Counted from the first letter of the stretch, positions 34,917 through 44,108 are shown. The stretch: DNA of 64,000 nt from Moraxellaceae bacterium AER2_44_116 (GCA_006546595.1 VIAD01000016.1:1-64000); one strand, 5' to 3'. Numbers and translations are program-made. The notes: a model not told the origin generated them from the sequence alone.

Positions 34917-36299
34917 CTAGCCTCTACGCCACGTTGTCCCTTGCCGACTATCTTCTAAAACAATGCCCTGTGCCAATAATTCCGCGCGAATTTTATCTGC
35001 ACCGGCAAAGTCTTTGGCAGCTTTGGCATTCTGACGTGCTTGAATCTGTGCTTCTATGTCAGCATCACTCAAACCTTCTTGAGCAAATCCTTGAAGAAAT
35101 TTTTCGGGATTATCTTGTAATAAACCCAAAATAGCACCTAACTCACGCAAACGCCCTGCTAAGCCTGCAGCAACATCGGTTTCACCCGCTTTATCTGCCC
35201 GATTCACTTCCCGCGCTAATTCGTACAATACCGCCATGGCTTCGGGGGTATTAAAGTCATCATTCATTGCGTCATTAAAGCGCGTGATAAACTCATCGCC
35301 ACCTTGTGCTGCCACGACTGGCAGGCCTTTTAAGGTATGATAAAAACGCTCTAAGGCATTTTTGGACTGATTTAAGGCGTCATCGGAAAAGTTTAACGGA
35401 CTACGGTAATGGCTAGCGATAATAAAATAACGCAACACTTCGGGCGCAAACAGTTTTAATACTTCACGAATAGTAAAAAAATTATCTAAGGACTTAGACA
35501 TTTTTTCATTGTTAATTTGCACAAAGCCGACATGCATCCATGTATTAACGTATTTTTCACCCGTTGCGCCTTCGGATTGCGCAATTTCATTTTCATGGTG
35601 TGGAAACTGTAAATCACCACCGCCACCATGAATATCAAAATGGTTGCCTAAACAGCAAGTAGACATTGCTGAACATTCAATATGCCAACCTGGACGACCT
35701 AAGCCCCACGGCGATGGCCAAGCTGGCTCATTAACTTTTGCCGACTTCCACAAGACAAAATCCATCGGATTCTTTTTAATGTCGTTAATTTCGACACGTT
35801 CGCCTGCTTGCAAGTCATCTAAATTTTTATGTGATAAACGGCCATAGCTGGCAAATTTATTCACCGCATAATAGACATCGCCATTGGCTGCGGGATAAGC
35901 CAAACCTTTATCGACTAAGGTTTGTACCATATTGACAATTTCAGGCACAAACTCCGTTGCTTTTGGCTCTTGATTGGGTTTAATCACCCCTAATGCGGCA
36001 GCATCTTCATCCATTGCGGCAATATAACGAGCCGTTAACTCATCAATCGACTCACCATTTTCGTTGGCACGTTTGATGATTTTATCGTCAATGTCGGTAA
36101 TATTACGCACATAGTCCACTTCATAACCTTGCGAACGTAAATAACGGGTAATCACATCAAACGAGACTAAAACACGGGCATGTCCAATATGACAGTAGTC
36201 ATAAACGGTCATTCCACAGACGTACATTTGTATTTTGCCTTCGTGGATGGGGCGAAAAATGGCTTTTTGTCGTGTTTCCGTATTGAAAATCATTAACAT
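34917..36299 (-). CDS. cysS: Cysteinyl-tRNA synthetase
   Basis: Class I synthetase charging tRNA(Cys), 460 aa (E. coli 461). HIGH is in YVCGMTVYDYCHIGHARV, with the first zinc Cys. The other ligands are in WHIECSAMS and GGGDLQFPHHENE, and KMSKS is in NEKMSKSLDNF. AGGA 12 bases before the ATG at 36299 sets the start; the open frame reaches 36359. It is divergent from the kdsD-lpt operon. Confidence 0.96.
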   Translation of the reverse strand: MLMIFNTETRQKAIFRPIHEGKIQMYVCGMTVYDYCHIGHARVLVSFDVITRYLRSQGYEVDYVRNITDIDDKIIKRANENGESIDELTARYIAAMDEDAAALGVIKPNQEPKATEFVPEIVNMVQTLVDKGLAYPAANGDVYYAVNKFASYGRLSHKNLDDLQAGERVEINDIKKNPMDFVLWKSAKVNEPAWPSPWGLGRPGWHIECSAMSTCCLGNHFDIHGGGGDLQFPHHENEIAQSEGATGEKYVNTWMHVGFVQINNEKMSKSLDNFFTIREVLKLFAPEVLRYFIIASHYRSPLNFSDDALNQSKNALERFYHTLKGLPVVAAQGGDEFITRFNDAMNDDFNTPEAMAVLYELAREVNRADKAGETDVAAGLAGRLRELGAILGLLQDNPEKFLQGFAQEGLSDADIEAQIQARQNAKAAKDFAGADKIRAELLAQGIVLEDSRQGTTWRRG

Positions 36300-36437
36300 G
36301 CTGTTATTTGTCCTAACTAAGGGTAAATCGCGATGGATTATAAGACAGGACTGACGCAAAGCTCTACCATCATTGGCAATAGTTCGCCATAATTAGCGGC
36401 TCATTCCCTCTTCACCCTCGCCCGAAGGATGACACTT

Positions 36438-37409
36438 ATGTCAGCGTTTGATTTTATTGCTGCGGGACAACAAGTGATTGTCACCGAACAAGCCGCACTG
36501 GATACGCTAAAACCGTATATCAACGAAGCTTTTCAACAAGCGTGCACCTTGATATTGGCGGCAAAAGGCCGTGTGGTGGTCATGGGAATGGGTAAATCAG
36601 GACATATTGGCAATAAAATTGCCGCAACATTAGCGTCAACAGGCACACCTGCATTTTTTGTCCATCCCGCCGAAGCCAGTCATGGTGATTTAGGTATGAT
36701 TACCGCACAAGATGTGGTGATTGCCATTTCCAATTCAGGTGAGGCGCACGAAATTCTGACAATCCTACCCGTCATCAAACGGATGCAGGTTAAATTGATT
36801 AGTATTACTGCCAATGGCAATTCTAGCTTGGCACAATTTGCCGATGTCAGTTTAGAGATTGGCAAAAGCGAAGAAGCCTGCCCTCTAGGACTTGCACCCA
36901 CATCAAGCACCACCGCCACTTTAGTCTTGGGTGATGCCTTAGCAGTGGCGTTATTGGCATCGCGGGGTTTTACCGCTGAAGATTTTGCTCTGTCACACCC
37001 TGGTGGTTCTTTAGGGCGCAAACTATTATTACGTGTCTCCGATTTAATGCATAAGGATGAGGGTGTACCTGTCGTGGGTGAACACACCTTGATTCGTGAT
37101 GCTTTATTAGAAATCACCCGTAAAGGCTTAGGTATGACCGCCGTAGTGAATGCCGAAGGCCAATTGATTGGCATCTATACGGATGGCGATTTACGCCGCA
37201 CACTCGATTTAGAAATAGACATTCGCACCACAACCATTACTAGCGTGATGAATAAAACACCCAAAACCATTCGCCCCCAGTTATTAGCTGCCGAAGCCGT
37301 GGCGTTAATGGAAGAAAAGAAAATTAATGGTGTGATTGTCGTTGATGAGCAACGCCGCCCTGTTGGCGCTCTCAATATGCACGATTTACTGAAAGCAGGA
37401 GTCGTTTAA
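36438..37409 (+). CDS. kdsD: Arabinose-5-phosphate isomerase
   Basis: Converts ribulose-5-phosphate to arabinose-5-phosphate, the first step to Kdo for lipopolysaccharide. It is 323 aa. The SIS domain (~35-180) has VVVMGMGKSGHIGNKIAATL, STGTPAFFVHPAEASHGDLG and SGEAHEI. Two CBS domains follow (~205-323). The GAAGGA site at 36424 is 8 bases before the ATG at 36438, which is preferred over the ATG at 36429 inside it. kdsC overlaps its stop by one base. First gene of the kdsD-kdsC-lptCAB-rpoN-hpf-rapZ-ptsO run. Confidence 0.95.
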   Translation: MSAFDFIAAGQQVIVTEQAALDTLKPYINEAFQQACTLILAAKGRVVVMGMGKSGHIGNKIAATLASTGTPAFFVHPAEASHGDLGMITAQDVVIAISNSGEAHEILTILPVIKRMQVKLISITANGNSSLAQFADVSLEIGKSEEACPLGLAPTSSTTATLVLGDALAVALLASRGFTAEDFALSHPGGSLGRKLLLRVSDLMHKDEGVPVVGEHTLIRDALLEITRKGLGMTAVVNAEGQLIGIYTDGDLRRTLDLEIDIRTTTITSVMNKTPKTIRPQLLAAEAVALMEEKKINGVIVVDEQRRPVGALNMHDLLKAGVV

Positions 37410-37939
37410 TGCAAGCCGTTCGTATTACCGAAAAAGCCCGTGCCGTTCGTCTATTAGTGTTAGATGTTGATGGTGTGTTAACCGATGGTCGTTTGTATTT
37501 TAGTGAAGATGGCCAAGAGTTAAAAACTTTTGATACTCAAGATGGTCATGGCATTAAAATGCTACAAAATGCAGGAATTCAATGCGCGATTATTACGGGG
37601 CGTAATACTCAACTCGTGGCACGACGCGCGGCCAACTTAGGCATTAAATATTTACTGCAAGGCCGCGAAGACAAAGCCGTCGCCATGAAAACACTCAGTG
37701 CCGAGTTAAATATCCCCTTAGATGAAATTGCTTATGTCGGTGATGACTGGCCTGACTTACCTGCTATGCGTGCTGCGGGTTTAGGTGTGGCGGTTGCTAA
37801 TGCCCATCGTGAATGCCGTCGTTATGCCGACTTTGTCACCATGGCGACAGGCGGTCGTGGTGCAGTACGCGAAGTCTGTGATTTATTGTTGGAAGCACAA
37901 GGCTTGTATGACGAAGCCCTCGCCCCTTATTTGGACTAA
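37409..37939 (+). CDS. kdsC: KDO-8-phosphate phosphatase
   Basis: HAD-superfamily phosphatase releasing Kdo from Kdo-8-phosphate, 176 aa. The catalytic DxD is in VLDVDGVLTDGRLYFSEDG. AIITGRNT provides motif II and AYVGDDWPDLPAM motif IV. It is a C0-type HAD with no cap and is expected to be a tetramer. The start overlaps the kdsD stop (TAATG), so translation is coupled. Confidence 0.96.
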   Translation: MQAVRITEKARAVRLLVLDVDGVLTDGRLYFSEDGQELKTFDTQDGHGIKMLQNAGIQCAIITGRNTQLVARRAANLGIKYLLQGREDKAVAMKTLSAELNIPLDEIAYVGDDWPDLPAMRAAGLGVAVANAHRECRRYADFVTMATGGRGAVREVCDLLLEAQGLYDEALAPYLD

Positions 37940-37942
37940 TGT

Positions 37943-38506
37943 ATGGATGTTCGCAACACCCTCAGTTTAGCAGGCGGTTTACTGGTATTAGGCGCTGTCG
38001 GCTATTATTGGGGTGGCTTTGGCAAAGACGATAGCCCTTTACTCAATACCGACACCAGTCATCTGCCTGATTACGATGTCGTTGCCATTGATGGCAAACA
38101 AACCAATGAACTAGGGCAAGTGACACACACCCTCAAAGCCGCTCATCTCGTGCATTATCCGCAACGAGACAATAGCGTTGTGACTAAACCTCTCGTGACC
38201 TTGTACAAAGATGGAATTGCCACATGGCAAATTTCCGCCCAACAAGCACTCACCTCAAATAATAACCGAGAGCTACAACTGAACCAGCAGGTATTAGGCA
38301 AACGAATCAATGGCCAAGCATTAAGCTTAGAAACAGAAACACTCACTGCCAATCAAGAATTACAAACACTGACCACCGCTGCGCCTGTTATTATTCGCGC
38401 CCCACAAGGACAAATCAGTAGTGTAGGACTGAGTGCCAATCTGCAAGAAAGCACCCTCACCTTCACTGCGCAAGTAAGAGGAACGTATGTTCTACCGCCA
38501 CATTAA
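37943..38506 (+). CDS. lptC: LPS export protein LptC
   Basis: 187 aa. Single N-terminal membrane anchor (TLSLAGGLLVLGAVGYYWG) and a periplasmic beta-jellyroll (LptC/YrbK). It passes lipopolysaccharide from the LptBFG extractor to LptA. PDYDVVAIDGKQTNELGQVTHTL aligns to the start of the family domain. Sequence conservation is low in the family, so the call also rests on position between kdsC and lptA. It begins 3 bases after kdsC and overlaps lptA by 20 bases. Confidence 0.9.
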   Translation: MDVRNTLSLAGGLLVLGAVGYYWGGFGKDDSPLLNTDTSHLPDYDVVAIDGKQTNELGQVTHTLKAAHLVHYPQRDNSVVTKPLVTLYKDGIATWQISAQQALTSNNNRELQLNQQVLGKRINGQALSLETETLTANQELQTLTTAAPVIIRAPQGQISSVGLSANLQESTLTFTAQVRGTYVLPPH

Positions 38507-39044
38507 GACCATTTTATGTTGTTTATTACCCTTAACCGCCTTCGCCTTACCCAATGACCGCGAGCAACCGGTTTCTATCTCGGCAGACAATGCCACCTAT
38601 AACGAAAAAACAGGTGTTGCCGTTTACAGGGGTAATATTGACATTCAACAAGGGAGCTTACGCATTACCGCCGATGAATTGATGGTGACTGTTGATAGCA
38701 AAGGCTCGGTATTAACAGGTATCGCCAAAGGCAAACCTGCGCACTTCCAACAACGCCCTGCCGCTGACAAAGGCATCGCAACCGCCGAAGCCGAAGAAGT
38801 CACCTATCAAGCACGTGAAGGCATTATCACCCTCAAAGTCAACGCCAAACTCCAGCAAGACGGCTCAAGTTTTAAAGGCAACGAAATCAGTTACAACCTA
38901 GAACAGGGTGAAATCGAAGCCAAAGGCGATAAACAAAACCGTGTCCAGTTAGTCTTTCCGCCGCCCAGTAAAGAAAATCGTCAAAACAAGCGTCTAGGTG
39001 ATAAGCCGCCAACGGACAAAGCACTGATGGACAAGCAACCATGA
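38487..39044 (+). CDS. lptA: LPS transport periplasmic protein LptA
   Basis: 185 aa. The signal peptide (MFYRHIKTILCCLLPLTAFA) is followed by the OstA-type beta-jellyroll starting PVSISADNATYNEKTGVAVYRGNI. It forms the periplasmic bridge carrying LPS to the outer membrane. The C-terminal tail (~160-185) is charged and unstructured. AAGAGGAAC supports the ATG inside the end of lptC, and it overlaps lptB by 4 bases. Confidence 0.94.
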   Translation: MFYRHIKTILCCLLPLTAFALPNDREQPVSISADNATYNEKTGVAVYRGNIDIQQGSLRITADELMVTVDSKGSVLTGIAKGKPAHFQQRPAADKGIATAEAEEVTYQAREGIITLKVNAKLQQDGSSFKGNEISYNLEQGEIEAKGDKQNRVQLVFPPPSKENRQNKRLGDKPPTDKALMDKQP

Positions 39045-39763
39045 CCCTACGCGCAGAAAACCTTGCCAAAAGCTATAAAAGCCGCTCCGTCGTTAAAGAT
39101 GTCAGTTTAACCGTCGAAAAAGCGCAAATCGTGGGTTTATTAGGCCCCAACGGCGCGGGTAAAACGACAAGCTTTTATATGATTGTCGGTTTAGTACCGA
39201 TGGATAAAGGCCGTATTTTGTTAGATGGCCAGGATATTTCTTTTTTATCGATGCATGAGCGCGCTCGTCGTGGCATTGGTTATTTACCCCAAGAAGCGTC
39301 TATTTTTCGCAAACTCAGTGTAGAAGAAAACATTCTTGCCATTTTAGAAACCCGTAAAGACCTCAATAAAAAGCAACGCATCGAAAAAATGGATTCGCTA
39401 TTAGCCGAATTCCACATCACCCATATTCGTAAGAATCTAGGCATGAGTTTGTCGGGAGGAGAACGTCGGCGTGTTGAAATAGCCCGTGCCCTTGCCACCG
39501 AACCTGCTTTTATTTTATTGGATGAACCCTTTGCAGGTGTTGACCCTATTTCTGTTGCCGATATCAAAGGCATTATTAGCCATTTAAAAAATCGCGGTAT
39601 TGGCGTTCTCATCACCGATCATAATGTTCGTGAAACCTTAGATATTTGTGAAAAAGCCTACATCGTTAATAGTGGCGTCATGATTGCCGAAGGTACGCCC
39701 GAAGAAGTATTAGCCAATGAATTAGTGCAGCAAGTCTATTTGGGACACGAATTTTCATTGTAG
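39041..39763 (+). CDS. lptB: LPS export ABC transporter ATPase LptB
   Basis: 240-aa ATPase powering LPS extraction with LptF and LptG (not in window). Walker A is GLLGPNGAGKTTSFYMIVG, the Q loop IGYLPQEASIF, the signature MSLSGGERRR, Walker B AFILLDEPFAGVDP and the H loop ITDHNVRE. It starts within the lptA stop (ATGA). A weak GC hairpin (CCCTCC ... GGAGGG, 39779-39801) without T run lies between it and rpoN, which starts 162 bases later. Confidence 0.97.
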   Translation: MTLRAENLAKSYKSRSVVKDVSLTVEKAQIVGLLGPNGAGKTTSFYMIVGLVPMDKGRILLDGQDISFLSMHERARRGIGYLPQEASIFRKLSVEENILAILETRKDLNKKQRIEKMDSLLAEFHITHIRKNLGMSLSGGERRRVEIARALATEPAFILLDEPFAGVDPISVADIKGIISHLKNRGIGVLITDHNVRETLDICEKAYIVNSGVMIAEGTPEEVLANELVQQVYLGHEFSL

Positions 39764-39925
39764 AAAATCCAGACGAACCCTCCCCTGAATCAACGGAGGG
39801 AGATTGATTACTTTACCGACGAGCAACAATTTCAATAGGTTAAACGGCCTATTTTTTGCATAGCAAGATCAGGGATAGCGTTATATACTTTCAGCTAATC
39901 TTTCATTCCTAAATTAGCAATCGTT

Positions 39926-41413
39926 ATGAAAATATCGCTCAACGTTCAACTTGGCCAACATCTCACGATGACCCCTCAATTGCAGCAAGCGATTCGTCTG
40001 CTGCAATTATCAACGATTGAACTACAGCAAGAAATACAAAACACCTTAGATTCCAATCCCTTGTTAGAAGTCAGCGATGACGATCATAATGATCCAGCGA
40101 CAACTAACTCGAATACCGTTGAATCCATCTCAGACAATCATCAGCAAGACGACTACGAAACAGAAGCCGCCGCAACACTCGACATCAACACCAACACGGA
40201 TATACCCGACGACTTGCCTGTTGATAGCGCATGGGATGATGTTTTTACAGGCAGCAGCACCAGCTCAGGCAATCAAGATGAAGATGACGAAGGGTTTGAA
40301 TCACGTTCAACGGTTGCCGAAACACTCTATGACCACTTGCTATGGCAAGTGAATCTCACTCATTTTTCGTTAACTGACCGCACGATCGCCGTTTGCATTA
40401 TCGACAGCCTTGATGAAAATGGCTACCTAACTGCCGAACTCGACGAAATATTAGAAGCGGCACAAAACATTCTTCCTGATGCCGATGTTGAATTAGACGA
40501 AGTTGTAGCGGTATTACACCGCTTACAACAATTTGAACCCGCAGGCGTAGCCGCACGAAATTTAGGTGAATGTTTACTGATCCAACTCAAACAATTACCT
40601 GAGTCCACCGCTCATCGCGCGAATGCCATCCTCATTATTCGTGAGCATTTAGAGTTGCTCGGTAGTCAAGACCAAGCGGCACTGATGAAAAAAACCAAAC
40701 TCAGTGAGTCGCAACTATTAGCCGCCGTCGGGCTGATTCAACAGCTTAACCCTTATCCGGGTGGCGACATTGGCAATCACGAATCCAATTATGTTGTGCC
40801 TGATGTCATTGTCATCAAACAACGTGACCGCTGGCGGGTTGAGTTAAATCCAGATACCGCTCCTAAACTGCGCATCAACAACACCTATGCAGGCATGGTG
40901 CGACGCGCCGATAACAGTGCCGATAACACCTACTTAAAAAATCACCTGCAAGAAGCGCGTTGGTTTCTCAAAAGCCTACAAAGTCGCCATGAAACGTTAT
41001 TAAAAGTCGCCACCTGTATTGTAGAACATCAACGGGCATTTTTTGATAAAGGCCCAGAAGCCATGAAAGCCCTCGTTTTACGTGATGTGGCCGAAGAAGT
41101 AGAACTGCATGAATCTACTGTTTCTCGCGTCACCACTCAAAAATACATGCACACGCCGCGTGGTGTCTTTGAATTAAAGTACTTTTTCTCCAGCCATGTC
41201 GGCACTAGCTCAGGAGGCGAATGCTCATCTACGGCTATTCGTGCCATGATTAAAAAGCTGGTTAGCCAAGAAGATCCACGCAAACCGCTGTCTGATAATA
41301 AGATTGCCGACCTGCTGCAAGAAGAAGGAATTGAGGTTGCTCGACGGACTATCGCAAAATATCGCGAATCGCTTAACATTCCATCATCTAGCGACAGAAA
41401 ACGCTTGCTTTAA
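39926..41413 (+). CDS. rpoN: RNA polymerase sigma-54 factor
   Basis: 495 aa. Region I is Gln/Leu-rich (LTMTPQLQQAIRLLQLSTIELQQEI), region II is acidic (~50-125, long Asp/Glu run), then come the core-binding domain (~125-330) and HTH region (LHESTVSRVTTQKYM, TPRGVFELKYFFSS). The RpoN box ARRTIAKYRE lies near the C-terminus. It recognises GG-N10-GC promoters such as those at 6041 (crcZ), 51945 and 52917 (pilA) in this window, with CbrB- and PilR-type activators. It follows lptB as in other gammaproteobacteria. Confidence 0.97.
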   Translation: MKISLNVQLGQHLTMTPQLQQAIRLLQLSTIELQQEIQNTLDSNPLLEVSDDDHNDPATTNSNTVESISDNHQQDDYETEAAATLDINTNTDIPDDLPVDSAWDDVFTGSSTSSGNQDEDDEGFESRSTVAETLYDHLLWQVNLTHFSLTDRTIAVCIIDSLDENGYLTAELDEILEAAQNILPDADVELDEVVAVLHRLQQFEPAGVAARNLGECLLIQLKQLPESTAHRANAILIIREHLELLGSQDQAALMKKTKLSESQLLAAVGLIQQLNPYPGGDIGNHESNYVVPDVIVIKQRDRWRVELNPDTAPKLRINNTYAGMVRRADNSADNTYLKNHLQEARWFLKSLQSRHETLLKVATCIVEHQRAFFDKGPEAMKALVLRDVAEEVELHESTVSRVTTQKYMHTPRGVFELKYFFSSHVGTSSGGECSSTAIRAMIKKLVSQEDPRKPLSDNKIADLLQEEGIEVARRTIAKYRESLNIPSSSDRKRLL

Positions 41414-41465
41414 GCATTGTAATAGGACTACATTCAGATGACAGAACTGAAATAAGCCGTACATA

Positions 41466-41600
41466 ACAACCACACAGTTGGGGTGTTATGTCATGCAAAA
41501 ATCAGTGATATTGGCTTTTAGCGGAGAGCGTACTTCGTTAGGCCGAACGGTCATCTTATGTGACCGCCCGACCCCGTAGTAGGCTTTCTCTTGTTGAGAT
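41466..41600. other. Structured rpoN-hpf intergenic region, possible RNA
   Basis: The 299-base gap between rpoN and hpf holds CATAACA ... TGTTATG (41462-41490, imperfect stem). It also holds a GC-rich block with hairpin CGGTCA-tcttatg-TGACCG (about 41548-41564) enclosed by GGCCGA ... CCCGACC. The GC content and pairing stand out against AT-rich flanks. No coding frame fits. It could be a small RNA or the hpf leader; I do not recognise a known RNA family. Confidence 0.35.
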
Positions 41601-41712
41601 TTACGCATTTAACTTATTGGTTTTTATAGTAATATTATAAAACTTGTATGTTGATATTGTATCCTGCGTAAGTCTTTATTTGTGTGTCACAACAAAATGA
41701 GGAATGGTCATT

Positions 41713-42003
41713 ATGCAAATGATTATTAGCGGTCACCACGTCGAAGTTACCCAAGCCTTAAAAGAATACGTGCATAACAAACTCGCCAAAGTAGAACGTC
41801 ACTTTGACCACATCACCAGTATGCAAGTCATTTTGAGCATCGAAAAATTAGCTCAAAAAGCCGAAGCCACCATTCGCATTTCTGGAGCAGAGTTGTTCGC
41901 CAACGCCGAATCTCAGGATATGTACGCCGCGATCGACCTACTCACCGATAAGTTAGACCGACAAATTGTTCGTCACAAAGAGAAAATCAAAAGTCATCAT
42001 TAA
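41713..42003 (+). CDS. hpf: Ribosome hibernation-promoting factor (short form)
   Basis: 96-aa short HPF/YfiA-type protein binding the 30S channel and helping form 100S dimers in stationary phase. It begins MQMIISGHHVEVTQALKEYV; KVERHFDHI and the basic end RHKEKIKSH match the family. GAGGAA at 41699-41704 is 8 bases before the ATG at 41713, which is preferred to 41704. Its own terminator follows, separating it from rapZ. The ptsN gene usually found next is absent. Confidence 0.95.
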   Translation: MQMIISGHHVEVTQALKEYVHNKLAKVERHFDHITSMQVILSIEKLAQKAEATIRISGAELFANAESQDMYAAIDLLTDKLDRQIVRHKEKIKSHH

Positions 42004-42017
42004 ATATTGACTCGATC

Positions 42018-42057
42018 AACAATAAACCCGACTATCACCGTCGGGTTTGTTGTTTTT
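42018..42057 (+). terminator. hpf terminator
   Basis: AACAATAAACCCGA-ctatcacc-gTCGGGTTTGTTGTT followed by TTT. Long stem with T tract, 15 bases after the hpf stop. Confidence 0.9.
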
Positions 42058-42166
42058 ACGCGAAATAAAACTCAATGCACATTTTTTGTCATTGCAGTGA
42101 CATCAACCGCATGGCAATCTCTACCCCAGCTTTTATTGACTATCTCTTAACTAAACATCGAAAGCT

Positions 42167-43030
42167 ATGCCTATGAAAAGTTTACTTATCGTCAGTGGCC
42201 GTTCGGGCTCGGGTAAAAGCTCAGCGCTCAACATTCTAGAAGACTTAGGCTACTACTGTATTGATAACCTACCGTTAAGCCTATTGCCTTCGTTAGTCAA
42301 ACACCTTCAACAACAATCACACATTCAACGTATTGGCGTGGGTGTTGATGTTCGCAGTTTGCCCGATGATTTAAGTCGATTTGATGATATTTTAAAAGAG
42401 TTAGACAGCTTAGGCATTCAAACCGACACCCTCTTTTTAAATGCGCGTGATGATATTTTGCTCGCTCGATTTAGTTCGACACGCCGTCGTCATCCCTTAA
42501 GTAATGCCAAGGTATCGCTTAACGAAGCCATTGAGCAAGAAAAAGATTTACTTGATCCTATTTCATCGCGTGCTAGTCTGTATTTGGATACAAGCAATCT
42601 CAACGTACACGAACTACAAAAAACACTGGCCATCCGTTTAGAGCATAACAATCACATCACTATTTTATTAGAGTCATTTGGCTATAAACATGGTGTACCC
42701 TTAGATGCAGACTTTGTCTTTGATGTGCGTTGTTTACCCAATCCTCATTGGCAAACCTCACTAAGAGAGTTAACAGGTATAGATCAACCGATTAAAGACT
42801 TTTTGAATGGTCATGTTGAAGTAGAAGCTTTATATAGTGATATTAGTCAGTTTTTATTAAAATGGTTGCCCCGCCTAACTGCTGACCACCGACATTATTT
42901 GATGGTTGCTATTGGCTGTACAGGTGGACAACATCGTTCTGTTTATATGGTAGAACGTTTACGTGAATACTTAAGTACTGTGTTACCTCATATTCAAACC
43001 TTACATCGGGAACTAATACGTAAAAAATGA
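42167..43030 (+). CDS. rapZ: RNase adapter protein RapZ
   Basis: 287 aa. The N-terminal P-loop is LLIVSGRSGSGKSSALNILE and the C-terminal RNA-binding domain has VAIGCTGGQHRSVYMVERL. In E. coli RapZ binds the sRNAs GlmY/GlmZ and directs RNase E to control glucosamine-6-phosphate synthesis. Whether GlmZ exists here is unknown, so its target is open. A second ATG two codons in (42173) is possible. It overlaps ptsO by 4 bases (ATGA), indicating coupling. Confidence 0.95.
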   Translation: MPMKSLLIVSGRSGSGKSSALNILEDLGYYCIDNLPLSLLPSLVKHLQQQSHIQRIGVGVDVRSLPDDLSRFDDILKELDSLGIQTDTLFLNARDDILLARFSSTRRRHPLSNAKVSLNEAIEQEKDLLDPISSRASLYLDTSNLNVHELQKTLAIRLEHNNHITILLESFGYKHGVPLDADFVFDVRCLPNPHWQTSLRELTGIDQPIKDFLNGHVEVEALYSDISQFLLKWLPRLTADHRHYLMVAIGCTGGQHRSVYMVERLREYLSTVLPHIQTLHRELIRKK

Positions 43031-43296
43031 TTGATACCGAAATTTGCATTATTAACAAACTAGGATTGCATGCTCGGGCGACCGCGAAACTGGTAACGCT
43101 CACGTCATCTTTTCGCTCGACGATTCGTATTAGCAAAGGCACTAAAACAGTTGATGCTAAAAACATGATGGGCATTTTAATGTTAGGCGCAGGTAAAGGC
43201 ACAACGTTGCGTTTAATGATTGAGGGTGACGATGCTGCCCTCGCCCATCAAGCGATTGTTGATTTATTTAATCGACGTTTTGATGAGGGTGAGTAA
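43027..43296 (+). CDS. ptsO: HPr-family phosphocarrier NPr
   Basis: 89 aa. The phospho-acceptor His is in INKLGLHARATAKLV (His16). The site corresponding to Ser46 of HPr reads DAKNMMGILML, with Asn instead of Ser, so HPr-kinase-type control is not expected. The C-terminus LFNRRFDEGE is typical of NPr/PtsO. It belongs to the nitrogen PTS (PtsP-PtsO-PtsN) that signals through phosphorylation and transports nothing. PtsN, normally between hpf and rapZ, is not in this window. Confidence 0.92.
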   Translation: MIDTEICIINKLGLHARATAKLVTLTSSFRSTIRISKGTKTVDAKNMMGILMLGAGKGTTLRLMIEGDDAALAHQAIVDLFNRRFDEGE

Positions 43297-43340
43297 AGAC
43301 TAAGTTCCCTCCTCAAAAATTTGTTTGTATATCCCGCTCG

Positions 43341-43395
43341 CCCTGAGCTTGTCGAAGGGTGGTTCGATTCTTCGACAAGCTCAGAATCACCATGA
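43341..43395. repeat. Intergenic palindromic repeat, CTTGTCGAAG variant
   Basis: CCCTGAGCTTGTCGAAGGGTGG ... TTCTTCGACAAGCTCAG. The arms are CTGAGCTTGTCGAAG and CTTCGACAAGCTCAG, a second sub-type of the interspersed family, lying between ptsO and darP. The same sub-type is at 52619-52682. Confidence 0.85.
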
Positions 43396-43466
43396 ACGGT
43401 GCAACTTTCGTGTTGGTACTTATCTTTTGATGTTTGTATGGTTTTTTCCTAAGCTTCGGAGAGATT

Positions 43467-43475
43467 TGCTATAAT
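43467..43475 (+). promoter_or_regulatory. Extended -10 promoter of darP
   Basis: TGcTATAAT: a perfect TATAAT (43470-43475) with the TG extension, 36 bases upstream of the darP start. No clear -35 hexamer at the standard distance. Confidence 0.6.
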
Positions 43476-43510
43476 CTCGGCACTCACACCAACATAGCCT
43501 TACTTACATC

Positions 43511-44017
43511 ATGCGTAACTCTGCTCAAGAACACGAATTTGACCCTAACTTTGTCAGCAAAAGTGAACAAAAAAAAGCTATGGATCGCTTACAAGCGATT
43601 GGTGAACAATTGGCAGAGTTATCGACAAACCAACTAAAAAAACTACCGATCAGCGACACATTACGTGATGCTATCAAAGAGATGCAACTGATTAAAAGTC
43701 ATGAAGCATTGCGCCGCCATAAGCAACTGATTGGTAAATTAATGCGTCATGAAGATGAAGGTACATTGCTGCAAGCACTTAACCAACGTCAACAACCCAA
43801 TTTAGAACGTCAATTAAGTCTGTGGGTTGAGCGTATTATGGCGCAAGGTGATCCTGCCATTAACGATGCGGTGCGACAATTCCCTGCTGCCGATCGCCAT
43901 ACCTTACGTCAATGTTTACGTGCCGCTCAACACGAACAAACAACCGCCCCAGAAGAAACTAAAGCCAAGCAAAAGCTGTTTACTTATTTAAGAGAAACGG
44001 CGTTATTATCTCAATAA
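43511..44017 (+). CDS. darP: Ribosome-associated protein DarP (YjgA)
   Basis: 168 aa, formerly DUF615/YjgA; a late 50S subunit assembly factor. Matching segments are FVSKSEQKKAMDRLQAIGEQ, LPISDTLRDAIKEMQLIKSH and RRHKQLIGKLMRHED near the middle, and FPAADRHTLRQCLRAAQHE near the C-terminus. It is cytoplasmic. A GC hairpin without T run (GCAGCCG ... CGGCTGC, 44035-44059) lies between it and the first glycosyltransferase gene, 92 bases on. Confidence 0.92.
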   Translation: MRNSAQEHEFDPNFVSKSEQKKAMDRLQAIGEQLAELSTNQLKKLPISDTLRDAIKEMQLIKSHEALRRHKQLIGKLMRHEDEGTLLQALNQRQQPNLERQLSLWVERIMAQGDPAINDAVRQFPAADRHTLRQCLRAAQHEQTTAPEETKAKQKLFTYLRETALLSQ

Positions 44018-44108
44018 TTATCTATTTTTTTAGTGCAGCCGACCTTTGCTAACGGCTGCAACTATTTGATATGCTTGGCCAAAATAAAGCCAAACGTGCA
44101 TACAACTC

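Noticed and set aside
34817..35134. 105-codon plus-strand frame over the cysS end
   Set aside because: Antisense to cysS and across the tRNA promoter; no family features.
44035..44059. Terminator after darP
   Set aside because: Good GC stem but no T tract on either strand; mentioned only as a hairpin.
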